Source: CAWUKT01 sp963923035 (GTDB lineage Bacteria; Bacteroidota; Bacteroidia; J057; JADKCL01). Taken from it: 29,440 nucleotides of DNA. Below, piece after piece: positions 9,658 to 18,500 of the stretch (position 1 is its first letter; every line of letters starts with the position of its first letter). The notes below the pieces were generated by a model, which made no database searches, was not told where the DNA came from, and was given only the letters and a program-made list of their open reading frames with translations. The DNA is taken from assembly GCA_963923035.1 (NCBI GenBank), contig CAWUKT010000089.1, positions 1 through 29,440 of the forward strand, in the 5' to 3' direction. The position numbers and the translations under genes are program-made.

Positions 9658-10761
9658 ATGGCTATCTTTTCCCGAATCTGCTTCGCAGCAATGCTGCTTT
9701 GGGCAGGACTGCTTCCCGCCCAGGTGGTCCAGAACGGCTCCGTGACCGGCTCCTCCGCCGCCAATTCCGGCATCAACAATGGCCTGGCCGCCTTTTGGAG
9801 CGGTTGCGCATTTTCCCCTGACCTTTGCGATCCCTCCCGCCCCTCTTACCTGACCACCTCCCAGGTCACGCCTTCCTATTCCCCTGACGGGGGCACCTGG
9901 TTGGGTGTCGCCGCACTGGGAGAATGCGCCGAAACCATCATCACCGGCCTCACGAGCGGGCAGACCTATACGCTGTACTTCTGCGGCGCGAATTTTGGCA
10001 CCGCCGCCCTCTACAATGGCTCGGTGGCCCAGCCCCGCGTCACCGTCGGCGCCAGCGTCCAAACCTTCGCCATCCCCCAGGTGGCCAGTACCTGGTTGCC
10101 GTTTTCCATGAACTTCACCGCGAACTCCTCCACCATGGTCCTCCGCGTCGACCACCCCAGCGGATCGAACGCTTACGCCTCCCTCGACGGCTTCAACCTC
10201 ACCGGTATCCAGTGCAGCCCGGTGGTCCTCCCGGAATCCTTGTCCGAGTTCACGGCCGAGTCGAAAGACTGCGCCGTGCAATTGATGTGGGATGTTCCGG
10301 AAGGCTATCCGGTCACGTCGTTTGCGGTCCAGCAAAGCGTCAATGGGGACGACTTTGTGACCCTCGAAGAAATTTCCAGCCGGGGAGCCGGCATGTACGA
10401 AACCGTCGACCTGTTTCCGACGGACATGGGCTATTACCGCTTGCGGATCGTTCACGAGGATGGGCACGTCGCGTTCACCGAGACCCGCCAGGTGGCCCGC
10501 GACTGCGAATCGGTCATTGTGGAGCTCGCTCCCAACCCCGTCGGTCATGACCGCCCGGTCTCGCTACATGTGTTCAGCTTGCAGGACCAGTTCGAAGTCA
10601 CGGTGGCCGGCCTCAATGGCGCCATCTTGTACCGGGAGACCCGCGAGCTGACGCCGGGAAGCTGGAACGAGATGACCCTGCCTTCCGACCAGTGGGCCGC
10701 CGGCATGTACTTCGTGCGGACGTCCCTGGGTACCTCGAACAAATTGGTCATCCAGCGATAA
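9658..10761 (+). CDS. Secreted protein with T9SS C-terminal sorting domain
   Basis: A 367-aa exported protein. A signal peptide (residues 1-21, ending LLPAQ) is followed by a beta-sandwich module (about 22-185) that includes GLTSGQTYTLYFCGANFG and a terminal DGFNLTGIQC, like the DUF642/galactose-binding type of jelly roll. A fibronectin-III-like segment follows (about 195-285, with VQLMWDVPEGYPVTSF and GYYRLRIVHEDG). The C-terminal 80 residues (VELAPNPVGHDRPV, GLNGAILYRE, AAGMYFVRTS, KLVIQR) are a type A T9SS sorting domain, so the protein should be displayed on the surface or released. It ends 33 bases before the FAD oxidoreductase with no terminator visible between them. The ligand is unknown. 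Confidence 0.9.
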   Translation: MAIFSRICFAAMLLWAGLLPAQVVQNGSVTGSSAANSGINNGLAAFWSGCAFSPDLCDPSRPSYLTTSQVTPSYSPDGGTWLGVAALGECAETIITGLTSGQTYTLYFCGANFGTAALYNGSVAQPRVTVGASVQTFAIPQVASTWLPFSMNFTANSSTMVLRVDHPSGSNAYASLDGFNLTGIQCSPVVLPESLSEFTAESKDCAVQLMWDVPEGYPVTSFAVQQSVNGDDFVTLEEISSRGAGMYETVDLFPTDMGYYRLRIVHEDGHVAFTETRQVARDCESVIVELAPNPVGHDRPVSLHVFSLQDQFEVTVAGLNGAILYRETRELTPGSWNEMTLPSDQWAAGMYFVRTSLGTSNKLVIQR

Positions 10762-10794
10762 AGGCCCATTTTCCTATATTGTCCAAAAACTCCC

Positions 10795-12381
10795 ATGCCC
10801 CAGTCCTACAAGAAGTTTCCCGAAATCGATTCCCACTACGATGTCATCGCCATTGGATCGGGGATTGGCTGTTTGTCCATGGCTGCGCTGTTGGCGCGGG
10901 AAGGGAAAAAGGTGCTTGTGCTCGAGCGGCACTATACGGCGGGTGGCTTCACGCATGTTTTCAAGCGCAAGGGCTACGAATGGGACGTCGGGATCCACTA
11001 CATTGGGGATGTGGGGCGGCCTTCCAGTGCGATTCGGCGTTTGTTTGACTATGTGACGCGGGGAAAAATGGAGTGGGCGGACATGGGCGACATTTACGAC
11101 CGGGTCATTGTGGGCGACCGCAAATATGATTTCGTGAAGGGAGTGGGGAATTTCAAGGAGCAAATGAAGTCCTATTTCCCCGATGAAGCCGACGCCATCG
11201 ACCAATATGTCGACCTCGTATTTGAGGCGCAGAAGTCGATGGGCCGCTATTATATGGACAAGGCGCTACCCAAGCTGGTGAGTGGCGTCATTGGTGGCCA
11301 GATGCGGAAGGCTTATCTGCGGTTTGCGGACCGCACGACCTACGATGTCCTCCGGGAACTCACTTCCAATGAAGAGTTGATCAAGGTTCTGACCGGGCAA
11401 TACGGAGACTATGGCTTGCCGCCCAAGCAGAGCAGCTTTGCGATGCAGGCCGCGGTGGCCAAGCACTATTTTGGCGGGGGAAATTTCCCCGTGGGTGGTT
11501 CTTCCCGGATTTTGGAGACGATTGAGCCGGTGATTGAAGAAGGTGGTGGAACAATTTTGGTGCGGGCAGAGGTGGATGAAGTGGTGGTGGAAAATAACCG
11601 GGCGAAAGGGGTTCGGTTGGAGGATGGTCGGGAAATCACGGCCGATGTGGTGGTCAGTGGGGCCGGAATCGCGAATACCTTTGGGAAATTGGTGCCGGAA
11701 GAGCTGCGGAAAAAGCACGGAATGGATACTCAATTGACCAAAGTGGCCCCGTCCGTTTCCTACGCCTGCCTCTATATCGGGCTGGAAGGCTCCCCCGATA
11801 AACTGCAATTGCCCAAGACCAATTTTTGGATTTATCCGGAGGATTTGGACCACGACGCTTCCGTGGAACGCTACCGTGAAAATCCTGACGCCCCTTTCCC
11901 GGTGGTGTACATCTCGTTTCCTGCGGCCAAGGACCCGAGTTGGTCCGACCGCTATCCCGGTCGCAGCACGATCGACATCATCACGATGATGTCCTACGAT
12001 ACAGTCACAGAGTGGGAAGGCAGCCGCTGGATGAAGCGGGGCGAGGAATACGAGGCCCGCAAGGAGCGGATGGCCCAGCGCCTGCTGGAGCACCTCTTCG
12101 AACATTTGCCCCACCTCCGCGAAAAAGTCGACCACTACGAATTGTCTTCCCCCCTCACCGTCCAGCATTTCTGCAACTATCCCCAGGGCGAATTGTACGG
12201 CATTGACCATTCTCCTTCCCGTTTCCGCCAGAAATTCCTCCAACCCCGCACGCCCATCAAAGGCTTGTACCTGACCGGCCAGGACATCGTCACCTGCGGC
12301 ATTGGAGCGGCGCTTTTCTCCGGCCTGTTGACCGCATCCGCCATGACCGGCAAGAATTTCATGAAGAAGATATTTGCTTGA
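10795..12381 (+). CDS. RetSat/CrtI-like FAD-dependent oxidoreductase
   Basis: A 528-aa cytosolic or membrane-associated flavoprotein of the phytoene desaturase, carotenoid isomerase and retinol saturase superfamily. The N-terminal Rossmann dinucleotide motif is YDVIAIGSGIGCLSMAALLA (GxGxxG at residues 21-26), with the acidic end of beta-2 in VLVLERH. The substrate region has GGFTHVFKRKGYEWDVGIHY, typical of the retinol saturase/CrtISO branch. The C-terminal FAD motif is GLYLTGQDIVTCGIGAALFSG. It likely isomerises or saturates a polyene or similar lipid. No other carotenoid gene is adjacent, so the true substrate is open. The family is secure; the exact reaction is not. Confidence 0.88.
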   Translation: MPQSYKKFPEIDSHYDVIAIGSGIGCLSMAALLAREGKKVLVLERHYTAGGFTHVFKRKGYEWDVGIHYIGDVGRPSSAIRRLFDYVTRGKMEWADMGDIYDRVIVGDRKYDFVKGVGNFKEQMKSYFPDEADAIDQYVDLVFEAQKSMGRYYMDKALPKLVSGVIGGQMRKAYLRFADRTTYDVLRELTSNEELIKVLTGQYGDYGLPPKQSSFAMQAAVAKHYFGGGNFPVGGSSRILETIEPVIEEGGGTILVRAEVDEVVVENNRAKGVRLEDGREITADVVVSGAGIANTFGKLVPEELRKKHGMDTQLTKVAPSVSYACLYIGLEGSPDKLQLPKTNFWIYPEDLDHDASVERYRENPDAPFPVVYISFPAAKDPSWSDRYPGRSTIDIITMMSYDTVTEWEGSRWMKRGEEYEARKERMAQRLLEHLFEHLPHLREKVDHYELSSPLTVQHFCNYPQGELYGIDHSPSRFRQKFLQPRTPIKGLYLTGQDIVTCGIGAALFSGLLTASAMTGKNFMKKIFA

Positions 12382-12396
12382 TCAATTTTTCATTTC

Positions 12397-12426
12397 CATT
12401 CACTGGCAAAAAGGCTTCATTCACTG
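12397..12426. repeat. Short direct repeat CATTCACTG x2
   Basis: The same nine bases occur at 12397-12405 and 12418-12426, about two helical turns apart, just upstream of the -7 box of the effector-like cluster. This could be a pair of regulator half-sites, or chance. Confidence 0.35.
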
Positions 12427-12457
12427 AATAGTTCTACGCTTCACGAATGGTTCCTCC

Positions 12458-12465
12458 TAGCTTTG
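12458..12465 (+). promoter_or_regulatory. Bacteroidota -7 box before the effector-like cluster
   Basis: TAGCTTTG matches the TAnnTTTG consensus exactly and sits 43 bases before the ATG at 12508. A good -33 TTG was not found, so this is a candidate only. Confidence 0.45.
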
Positions 12466-12507
12466 CACTCGAGATTACAACTAAGGATCAGATTTCAGTT
12501 TAAAGTC

Positions 12508-13521
12508 ATGGAAAATCAACAACAGAACACGGTTTAGCCCAAACAGGGGGCTCAAGGGGGAATGGGAGCAATTCAGGCCAAAGAAGACGGTGGCCGCATG
12601 TCAGCTCCTCTTGCATTCCAATTGAAAGCTGGGGATGGCTTTGGAGCCGGATCCGCCCTTCAGATGAAGAGCGACCCCAGCGCACCCGTTCAGCGACTCG
12701 CCATCCAATACGGAAATGGCAGCCCGATTCCAGCGGATGCCCAAGGCATTGCGACTGCACAGAATACTGCCCGAGGCGTCGACATTGCCGTGCAACATGT
12801 CGGAACGGCGATTGCCGATCAGGTCATTACCGATATGGGCGATGGAGAGACCATTTACATCGTAGCCCACGGCCGTGCGCCGGTGGGGGACAAGGCGGCG
12901 GTCCTGCAAGACGGCACCGGGGGTGAACTGAGTGGAAGTGATCTCGCCACTTTGCTCAATGATTTGCGGACCCGGATCAAGGCCGCAGGAAAAACCGTTG
13001 GGGCGATCAAGATCGAAGCCTGTATGTCTTCCCTGAGTCGCAAGACCGAAGGGGGAATCTTTGGCGAAACGTTTGTAGATGCCAAGCCTTCCCTGGTCGC
13101 AGACACCTTGGCGAGCCTCAAGTCTGTATATGATGTTGATGACATCGAAATTACGGGTAACCCGGGCTTCTCGACGGGAACCGATTTTAGCGCCAATGGG
13201 GTTGAGAATCTCTCGCCCAAGAACACGGAATTGGGGCTGTTGGCCTCCATCGTGGAGCAGTTGTGGGACGTCAGTGCTGACAGTTGGACCGGTGACGCGG
13301 CCAAGGCCCTCAAGAAAGACGGTAAGAATATCATTCGGAAATACGGGGCCGATTTGGCCAATTTTGACCGGGATTCCCAGGTCAGTGAATTGATTTCCGG
13401 AACGACCGCCGCAGCAATTTCTGGTTATCTCGATGCTGCCGAAAAGGACGCCGAGAAGGAAGGCGACATGATTGGGGTCGTCAGCTTGCTGAATACCTAC
13501 GTACGGGGCAACCCCGCTTGA
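12508..13521 (+). CDS. Leader-bearing clan-CD-like cysteine peptidase, nonsense codon in leader
   Basis: This frame begins MENQQQNTV, meets an in-frame TAG at 12535-12537 (codon 10), then continues for 320 codons. Translation can restart at ATG 12562, after AAGGGGGA, giving 319 aa. The paralogous leader at 13793 (MENQHQNPIQ) has CAG at that codon, so TAG looks like a CAG-to-TAG change. The leader has QAK, FQLKAGDGF, LQMK and ends PVQR (residues 42-45 from the 12562 start). The body carries IYIVAHGRAP (His103) and IKIEACMSS (Cys154), each after a beta strand. This is the His/Cys dyad layout of clan CD peptidases such as C80 toxin-processing domains; the spacing fits, but the assignment is inferred from motifs. 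It is probably an effector or toxin. Whether the gene is intact depends on use of the 12562 start. Confidence 0.75.
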
Positions 13522-13556
13522 TCTCTGACAGAAACAAATTATTATAGATTGACTTC

Positions 13557-13618
13557 GGCTGGATATTTCCAGCCCCAACAAGGCAGCTGGTCCATTCATG
13601 GGCCGGCTGTCTTGTTTT
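13557..13618 (+). terminator. Strong terminator after the peptidase-like gene
   Basis: A small hairpin (13557-13562 with 13569-13574) precedes a long stem: 13578-13593 pairs with 13600-13615 over 16 bp with three G·T pairs and a 6-nt loop, followed by TTTT. It separates this gene from the next effector-like gene, so the two are probably transcribed independently. Confidence 0.8.
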
Positions 13619-13792
13619 CATAAAGTACCTCGGGAAGGCTGTATGCCCCATCAATGAATGGTTTCCTTTTTGTGACTGCTTTTTTCTCACAATCAACCCC
13701 TTATAAATCGCAGGGTCAGTATTAAGGTGTAAATGGTAAACAATAAATTGTTATATTAAAGGTACCCTCTCAATTTGACTACTCTAAGAACT

Positions 13793-14839
13793 ATGGAAAA
13801 TCAGCACCAAAATCCGATTCAGGAGAAAACCTCCGAATCTGAGGCTATGGCCCCTATTCAGGCCAAATCAAGTGAAGGAAGCGCTTCCTCTCCGCCCCCC
13901 TTCCAATTGAAAGCAGGCGATGGCTTTGAAAGTACGCCCGCGGTCCAAATGAAAGCATTCGACGGCCCGGTCCAGCGCCTCGGAACTCCAACGGCTCCCC
14001 AAGGACAAGCCGCCGGTACCTGCGGGATTTTCTCCATCACCCATTCCATTGCCCACTTGTATTCCCTTGACGCCACCAAAACCCAGACGGTCCGTGACCT
14101 GATGCTGAAGGCGGGCGGAACCGTCGACAAAACCGTCAGTGCAGAAGGTGAAATCACCTCTTTTGCGGTCGCTGAGGCCATTGTCGCCGAATACAACAAG
14201 CTCACGTCCGATTACAAGATCAAACTGACCCAGAAAACGGTCGATTCCAATGCTTCCGACAAGGCTTCCTGGCGGAGTGCCCTGGGGCTTGAAGATACCT
14301 CCTCAGAGGCCGACCATGCCGCCACGTTGGCGGTGGATTCCTCAGTTTATTATCCCGCATTGATGCAGGTATTCCGGGGAGTGACGGGGGCAGAAGCCAC
14401 GAAGAGCGGAACAAAGTGCAAGAAAGACTCCGCGTCTCAGTTCACCTTCTCGGCCCTGGGGACTGCCGGGGCCTCCACCCACGGGTCGGGAGCGCACTGG
14501 ATTACCATCACGAGCATCACCAATGACTATGTGGTTTGTCTGGATTCCAATATTCCTGACAAGACCCTTCGGTTCGCCATTGCGGATGCCTATAAGCTCT
14601 CTGATAGCCTCAAGGCCGCGACCCGGGGAGAGTATCTGGATGAAGTGTATGGAGGTTCGGGAAAAGAAGGAGACTGGGTAAAGGGTATGCGGCCTGATGC
14701 TGATGCGGACTGGGGAACCATGCTGGGAACTTCTGATGGAGCCACCATTGAAAGTACGATTACCGACCGCCTGGAAAAAACCGATCGCACCACGGACGTA
14801 GCCTTGAAAGGACTTTCCCTCAAGGTCGAAAAGGCCTGA
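13793..14839 (+). CDS. Leader-bearing papain-like cysteine peptidase
   Basis: A 348-aa protein. The ATG at 13793 is chosen over an upstream TTG (13775) because it aligns with the MENQ start of the gene at 12508. Residues 1-62 form a Gln/Lys-rich leader with IQAK, FQLKAGDGF, VQMK and the terminal PVQR, shared nearly motif by motif with that neighbour. The body begins after the leader with GTCGIFSITHSIAHLY (Cys77 at a helix start). Later come GSGAHWITITSI (His235 before a strand) and VVCLDSN (Asp251/Asn253). The order Cys, His, Asp/Asn and the flanking secondary structure fit a papain-fold cysteine peptidase or acyltransferase. This is inferred from motifs; the exact family is not recognised. 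It is probably a delivered effector. A hairpin terminator follows 24 bases after the stop. Confidence 0.8.
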   Translation: MENQHQNPIQEKTSESEAMAPIQAKSSEGSASSPPPFQLKAGDGFESTPAVQMKAFDGPVQRLGTPTAPQGQAAGTCGIFSITHSIAHLYSLDATKTQTVRDLMLKAGGTVDKTVSAEGEITSFAVAEAIVAEYNKLTSDYKIKLTQKTVDSNASDKASWRSALGLEDTSSEADHAATLAVDSSVYYPALMQVFRGVTGAEATKSGTKCKKDSASQFTFSALGTAGASTHGSGAHWITITSITNDYVVCLDSNIPDKTLRFAIADAYKLSDSLKAATRGEYLDEVYGGSGKEGDWVKGMRPDADADWGTMLGTSDGATIESTITDRLEKTDRTTDVALKGLSLKVEKA

Positions 14840-14862
14840 TTCCATTTGACATATTCATTGCC

Positions 14863-14889
14863 AGCCCTTGACACGAGGTGTCAAGGGCT
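14863..14889 (+). terminator. Hairpin terminator after the papain-like gene
   Basis: A perfect 12-bp stem (14863-14874 with 14878-14889) with a 3-nt loop, followed by a short T-run (TTT). It lies between the peptidase-like gene and the small GIY-YIG-like gene. The T-run is short, so termination may be leaky. Confidence 0.65.
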
Positions 14890-14906
14890 TTGCGTATCCC
14901 CTCAAT

Positions 14907-15212
14907 ATGGGACGTAAGCAACGGATATTTCGTCGGATTCGCCGCTTTGTCAGGGCGCATTCCCTGCTGTGGCAGGATTATGAGAACTGGTACGTGGGCA
15001 TCACGCAGGACATTCAGCGGCGGAAGCGGAGCCACGAGCGCCGATTGGGCAAGGAGCTGGTGGTCCATGCGAGTTGGCGGGCGCGGAGCGCTCGGGAAGC
15101 GGCCGATATTGAGCGGCTTTTTCTCGATCAGGGGATGCAGGGAAGTGGCGGGGGCTGGAATGAAAGATCAGTCCACGTGTACGTCTTCAAAGTCCGGGGC
15201 CCTTATTCGTAG
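14907..15212 (+). CDS. Small GIY-YIG-like protein
   Basis: A 101-aa basic protein starting at ATG 14907. A TTG 13 codons upstream would place the start inside the terminator hairpin and is not favoured. The core reads YENWYVGITQDIQRRKRSH, then SAREAADIERLFLDQGMQGSGGG and a closing strand VHVYVFKV. This resembles reduced GIY-YIG domains: the WYVGIT strand replaces the canonical GIY/YIG, the Arg-rich helix follows, and the Glu in DIERLFL could be the metal ligand. Nuclease activity is therefore possible but unproven. It sits between two leader-bearing effector-like genes without a leader of its own, so it could be an unrelated passenger or an accessory factor. Confidence 0.6.
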   Translation: MGRKQRIFRRIRRFVRAHSLLWQDYENWYVGITQDIQRRKRSHERRLGKELVVHASWRARSAREAADIERLFLDQGMQGSGGGWNERSVHVYVFKVRGPYS

Positions 15213-15517
15213 ACTACTTTTCCCAATTTAGTCAAACCGCGATGAGAGGCGTTGAGAAATGGCCGGGAGGGCTCTTAGGGCTATTTTGTTGATAGTCAGG
15301 CCAGGGCTGGAAGAATGGGGTTAATTATTGAATTTTTTGTCAAAATGAAGGCCTTCCCTTATTGTAATCCTTACCATTTTTGAATATTTTAGGTCTTTAC
15401 ACGTAGGATCTGAGCTTTCCATTACCACACATTCAAGCATACCTGTAACTACCCCTAATCGGGGAGGCAATTGATGTATGGTATTCGAAGCAGTTCATCT
15501 TCATAAAGCCCATTGTT
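15213..15517. other. Intergenic region before the 1009-aa gene
   Basis: 305 bases, AT-rich in its second half. It presumably contains the promoter of the 1009-aa gene. I found no exact TAnnTTTG box, terminator or coding sequence here. Confidence 0.4.
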
Positions 15518-18500
15518 ATGAAAGCCAATGAAAAACAAGTTTCCCCGAACTCGTCCCAGCCGGTTCACCAGCGGTTGGAGATGAATCCTGAGACGGAAGG
15601 GGGAGCGCAATTGAAGGACAACCGTCCCGAAGTCCAGCAGCACAAGCGGATTCAGGCGGCTGCGAATAGCAGTCCCCAGGTCAGCGCCATTGCCCAGCTG
15701 CAAACGGCGGCAAACCAATCTCAACAAACACCGGTTCAGCGGGAAACCGGAGACGAAACCGAAAGCGTTGGCTCCACCACGACGACGACTACTGGAACGG
15801 GCGCTATTCCTGCCCATTCCGGCGATACCGGTCCCGACCCCACCGTCGACGAGGACGGTTATTCCCACGCATCCAGCATCGATCCCGAGCTGGGGGCTGA
15901 TTCGGCTCAACTCACCGGCTTCCGGGCGACCTTTGTCCAGGCCAACCAACAACTCCAACTCGCCGAGCAGGATGCCGCGACCCTCAACCTCGTGCTGCAA
16001 GCCATCCACCGCGAATACGGCCAGTGGTTCTCCAACGCCAATACCGGGGCCGATGCCGCCGCCAAAGCCGCCCAATTCACCGAATTGGAAAACGATCTCA
16101 TCGGAGGCGTGCCCTCCGGCGGAAAATTCTGGTGCGTCGTGGCGGGCATGGAAACGGCCAAGCAGGACATGGCCATCCTTCTGGCCGGAATCCGGGCTGA
16201 TTTCGAAGGCATTGCTTCCCATTTCCAATCCGCCCTCTCCGCAGTCCAGGAATCCCCCAGCACCGGCATGACCTACGCCGAAGGACTGATGGAATACTCG
16301 ATGGGCCGGGTCGAAGAGATGCTGGATGAACGGCACCGCACCCTGATCCTAAAAAGCGAAGCGGAAGCCCTTCTTGAGTCTGGCCGGACCAAGTTTGGCG
16401 GCAAAACTGCGACGGCTCCGGTCGTCATGGACAAAGACTATATCGCGGAGGCCCGGGCGGCCCAAGGTTCTACCGATCCCTCCATTTCCCTCCACCAAAA
16501 CGATGGCCCGGCCCTCGCGATGAAGGCCCTCAAGAGCGCCATGGTGGAATACGTAGAAGCGACCCGGGAAAAAGAAGAATTGCGGAGTGAGTTTGGGGTT
16601 TCGAAGCTGAAAAAGGTCTCCAAGGCCACCAAGCGCGAAGATCCGGGCGTTGAAGGACGAATTGCAGAAGCCCGGCGGAAGAAGGCCCAAGCCAAAGAGA
16701 AATTCAAAAGTGTACGGACTGCGGTCGATGCCATGCTTTCCGAAGGGTTGGCTCCCGAAGTTGCGGCTGAGATCGCCGAAATCGACCGGACTTACCTGGG
16801 GGTAACGGCCGAAGAAGCCGATGGGCACCTCGACCATGTTGAGGCGGATCGTCTGGGCAAGAAAGACAAGGCCAAGACCCTTGGCAAGGTGACCGACCAG
16901 CTGATCATCAGCGAAGCCAATTATGCCCGCCTGCGGCGGAGCATCGAACCCATCGCCAGCGCGGGCGTAGGGGCCAAGACCTTTGCCATGAACCTCGGCG
17001 TGAACTTCTCCCTGGGCGTGGGCAAGGGCTCCGAAATCAAAATTGGTGGCGGCATCAAGTACAGCGGCTCCACCAATATCCAGGACGACCGGCGCTTGCG
17101 GGTCACGCATTCTTTCGGGGTGTACGGCAGTGGCAGCGCGGAATTGGCCGGGGTCGTCGGTACGGGCATTGGCGCGGAATTGATGCGCGGCAAGACCGAG
17201 GTCTTCATGGATGCCGACCACTGGGCCTCTACGATGGCCTACCGCTTCTCCCAGATCACGAAAGAAATCAAGACCCTGGACGATACCCAAAAGCTGGTCG
17301 AGGAAGAGCTCGGCCCGGAAGATTCAGAACGGGTACTGGCGACGTCCCGCCTCGCTGAAGACGGCGTCACCAATGTCAAAAGCACCGCTCTCTCGGGCTC
17401 CATCGAAGCCAGCGCCCTCGGAATTGGGGTGTCGGGCTCCTACGAGAAGAAGTGGATGGAGTTTTCGAAGGCGGGAGAAGACAAAAAGAAACAAGCGACT
17501 CAGACCACGAAATCGGCGTCTCTGTCGATTGGCAATGGCTCGGTCACGGTCACGCGGACCATCATCGATGGCCACGCCAACCCGGACAACGATGGCCAGT
17601 ACTGGAACATTGGGTTGAGCATGGAAGGCAAGGCCTCGGCCAGCTTCACGGCGTTCACCGAGGAATCGGGCGATCCCGAGTACGGCGAATGGGAGCAGCG
17701 GATCCGCAGCATCCTGGGCACCGACCCCAGCCCGACCAGTGGCGACAGCCCCTCCTTCACCACGGCCGAGCAGTCGATGGCCAGCAGTGTCAAATCGGCC
17801 CACAGCGATGGGCACTTCGGAGACATTGTGAAGGCCCTTACCGATTACCTGGGCGCCGAGGTGCTCAAGATCGAGGCGAGCATGCCGGCCAGCTTTGATG
17901 CGACCGTTGGTTTGTCGGGTTCGAAGTCTTGCTCGGTGCAATGGAACTGGGTCAAGTCGGATTCGGGCAAGAACGAATTGCAGTACCGCAGATTTGACAA
18001 GGGCGGCAGCCGGGGCATCAGCGGCAGCGTACCGGTCGGTACGGTTGGGGCTGCTTCGGTAGGCGTTGAAGCAGGCGTCTCCAAGGGAACCTCCACGATG
18101 ATTTCGGAGACCCTGGGCACGGATACGTTGACCTACTTCCTGACGGTCTTCAATGGCCTGAACCCGCGGACCCTCCGCGACCGCCGCGTCGGCAAGGACA
18201 GCACGCCCGACCAATGGTCGGTCTACTGTGACAAGCACCGGAAGCAGGTGTGGATGCTGCTCTGCAAGATGGGCGCCCAGGAAGGCGGCGGTTACGCCGA
18301 ATTGCAGGCGGCGATGCGGGCCAGCGAAGGCATGGCGACCGATTCGGACGCAGAAGTGGTCTCCAAGGCGGCGGCTACCCGCGAGGCGGCCCAGGCCCTG
18401 TTGGATGCGACGCAAGCCCAACTGGCCACGGCCGATCCCAGCACGATGGATGCCAGCAAGTACGCCATTGTCAAGGCGGCCCTCACCAATTACTTTGCGA

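Noticed and set aside
12535..12537. Stop-codon readthrough or recoded TAG
   Set aside because: Other genes in the window use TAG as a normal stop (for example 28443-28445 and the LytTR regulator), and no suppressor tRNA or recoding signal is visible. Mutation or internal restart is simpler.
13775..13792. Upstream TTG start for the papain-like gene
   Set aside because: The ATG at 13793 aligns with the MENQ start of the paralogous leader; the extra six residues have no counterpart.
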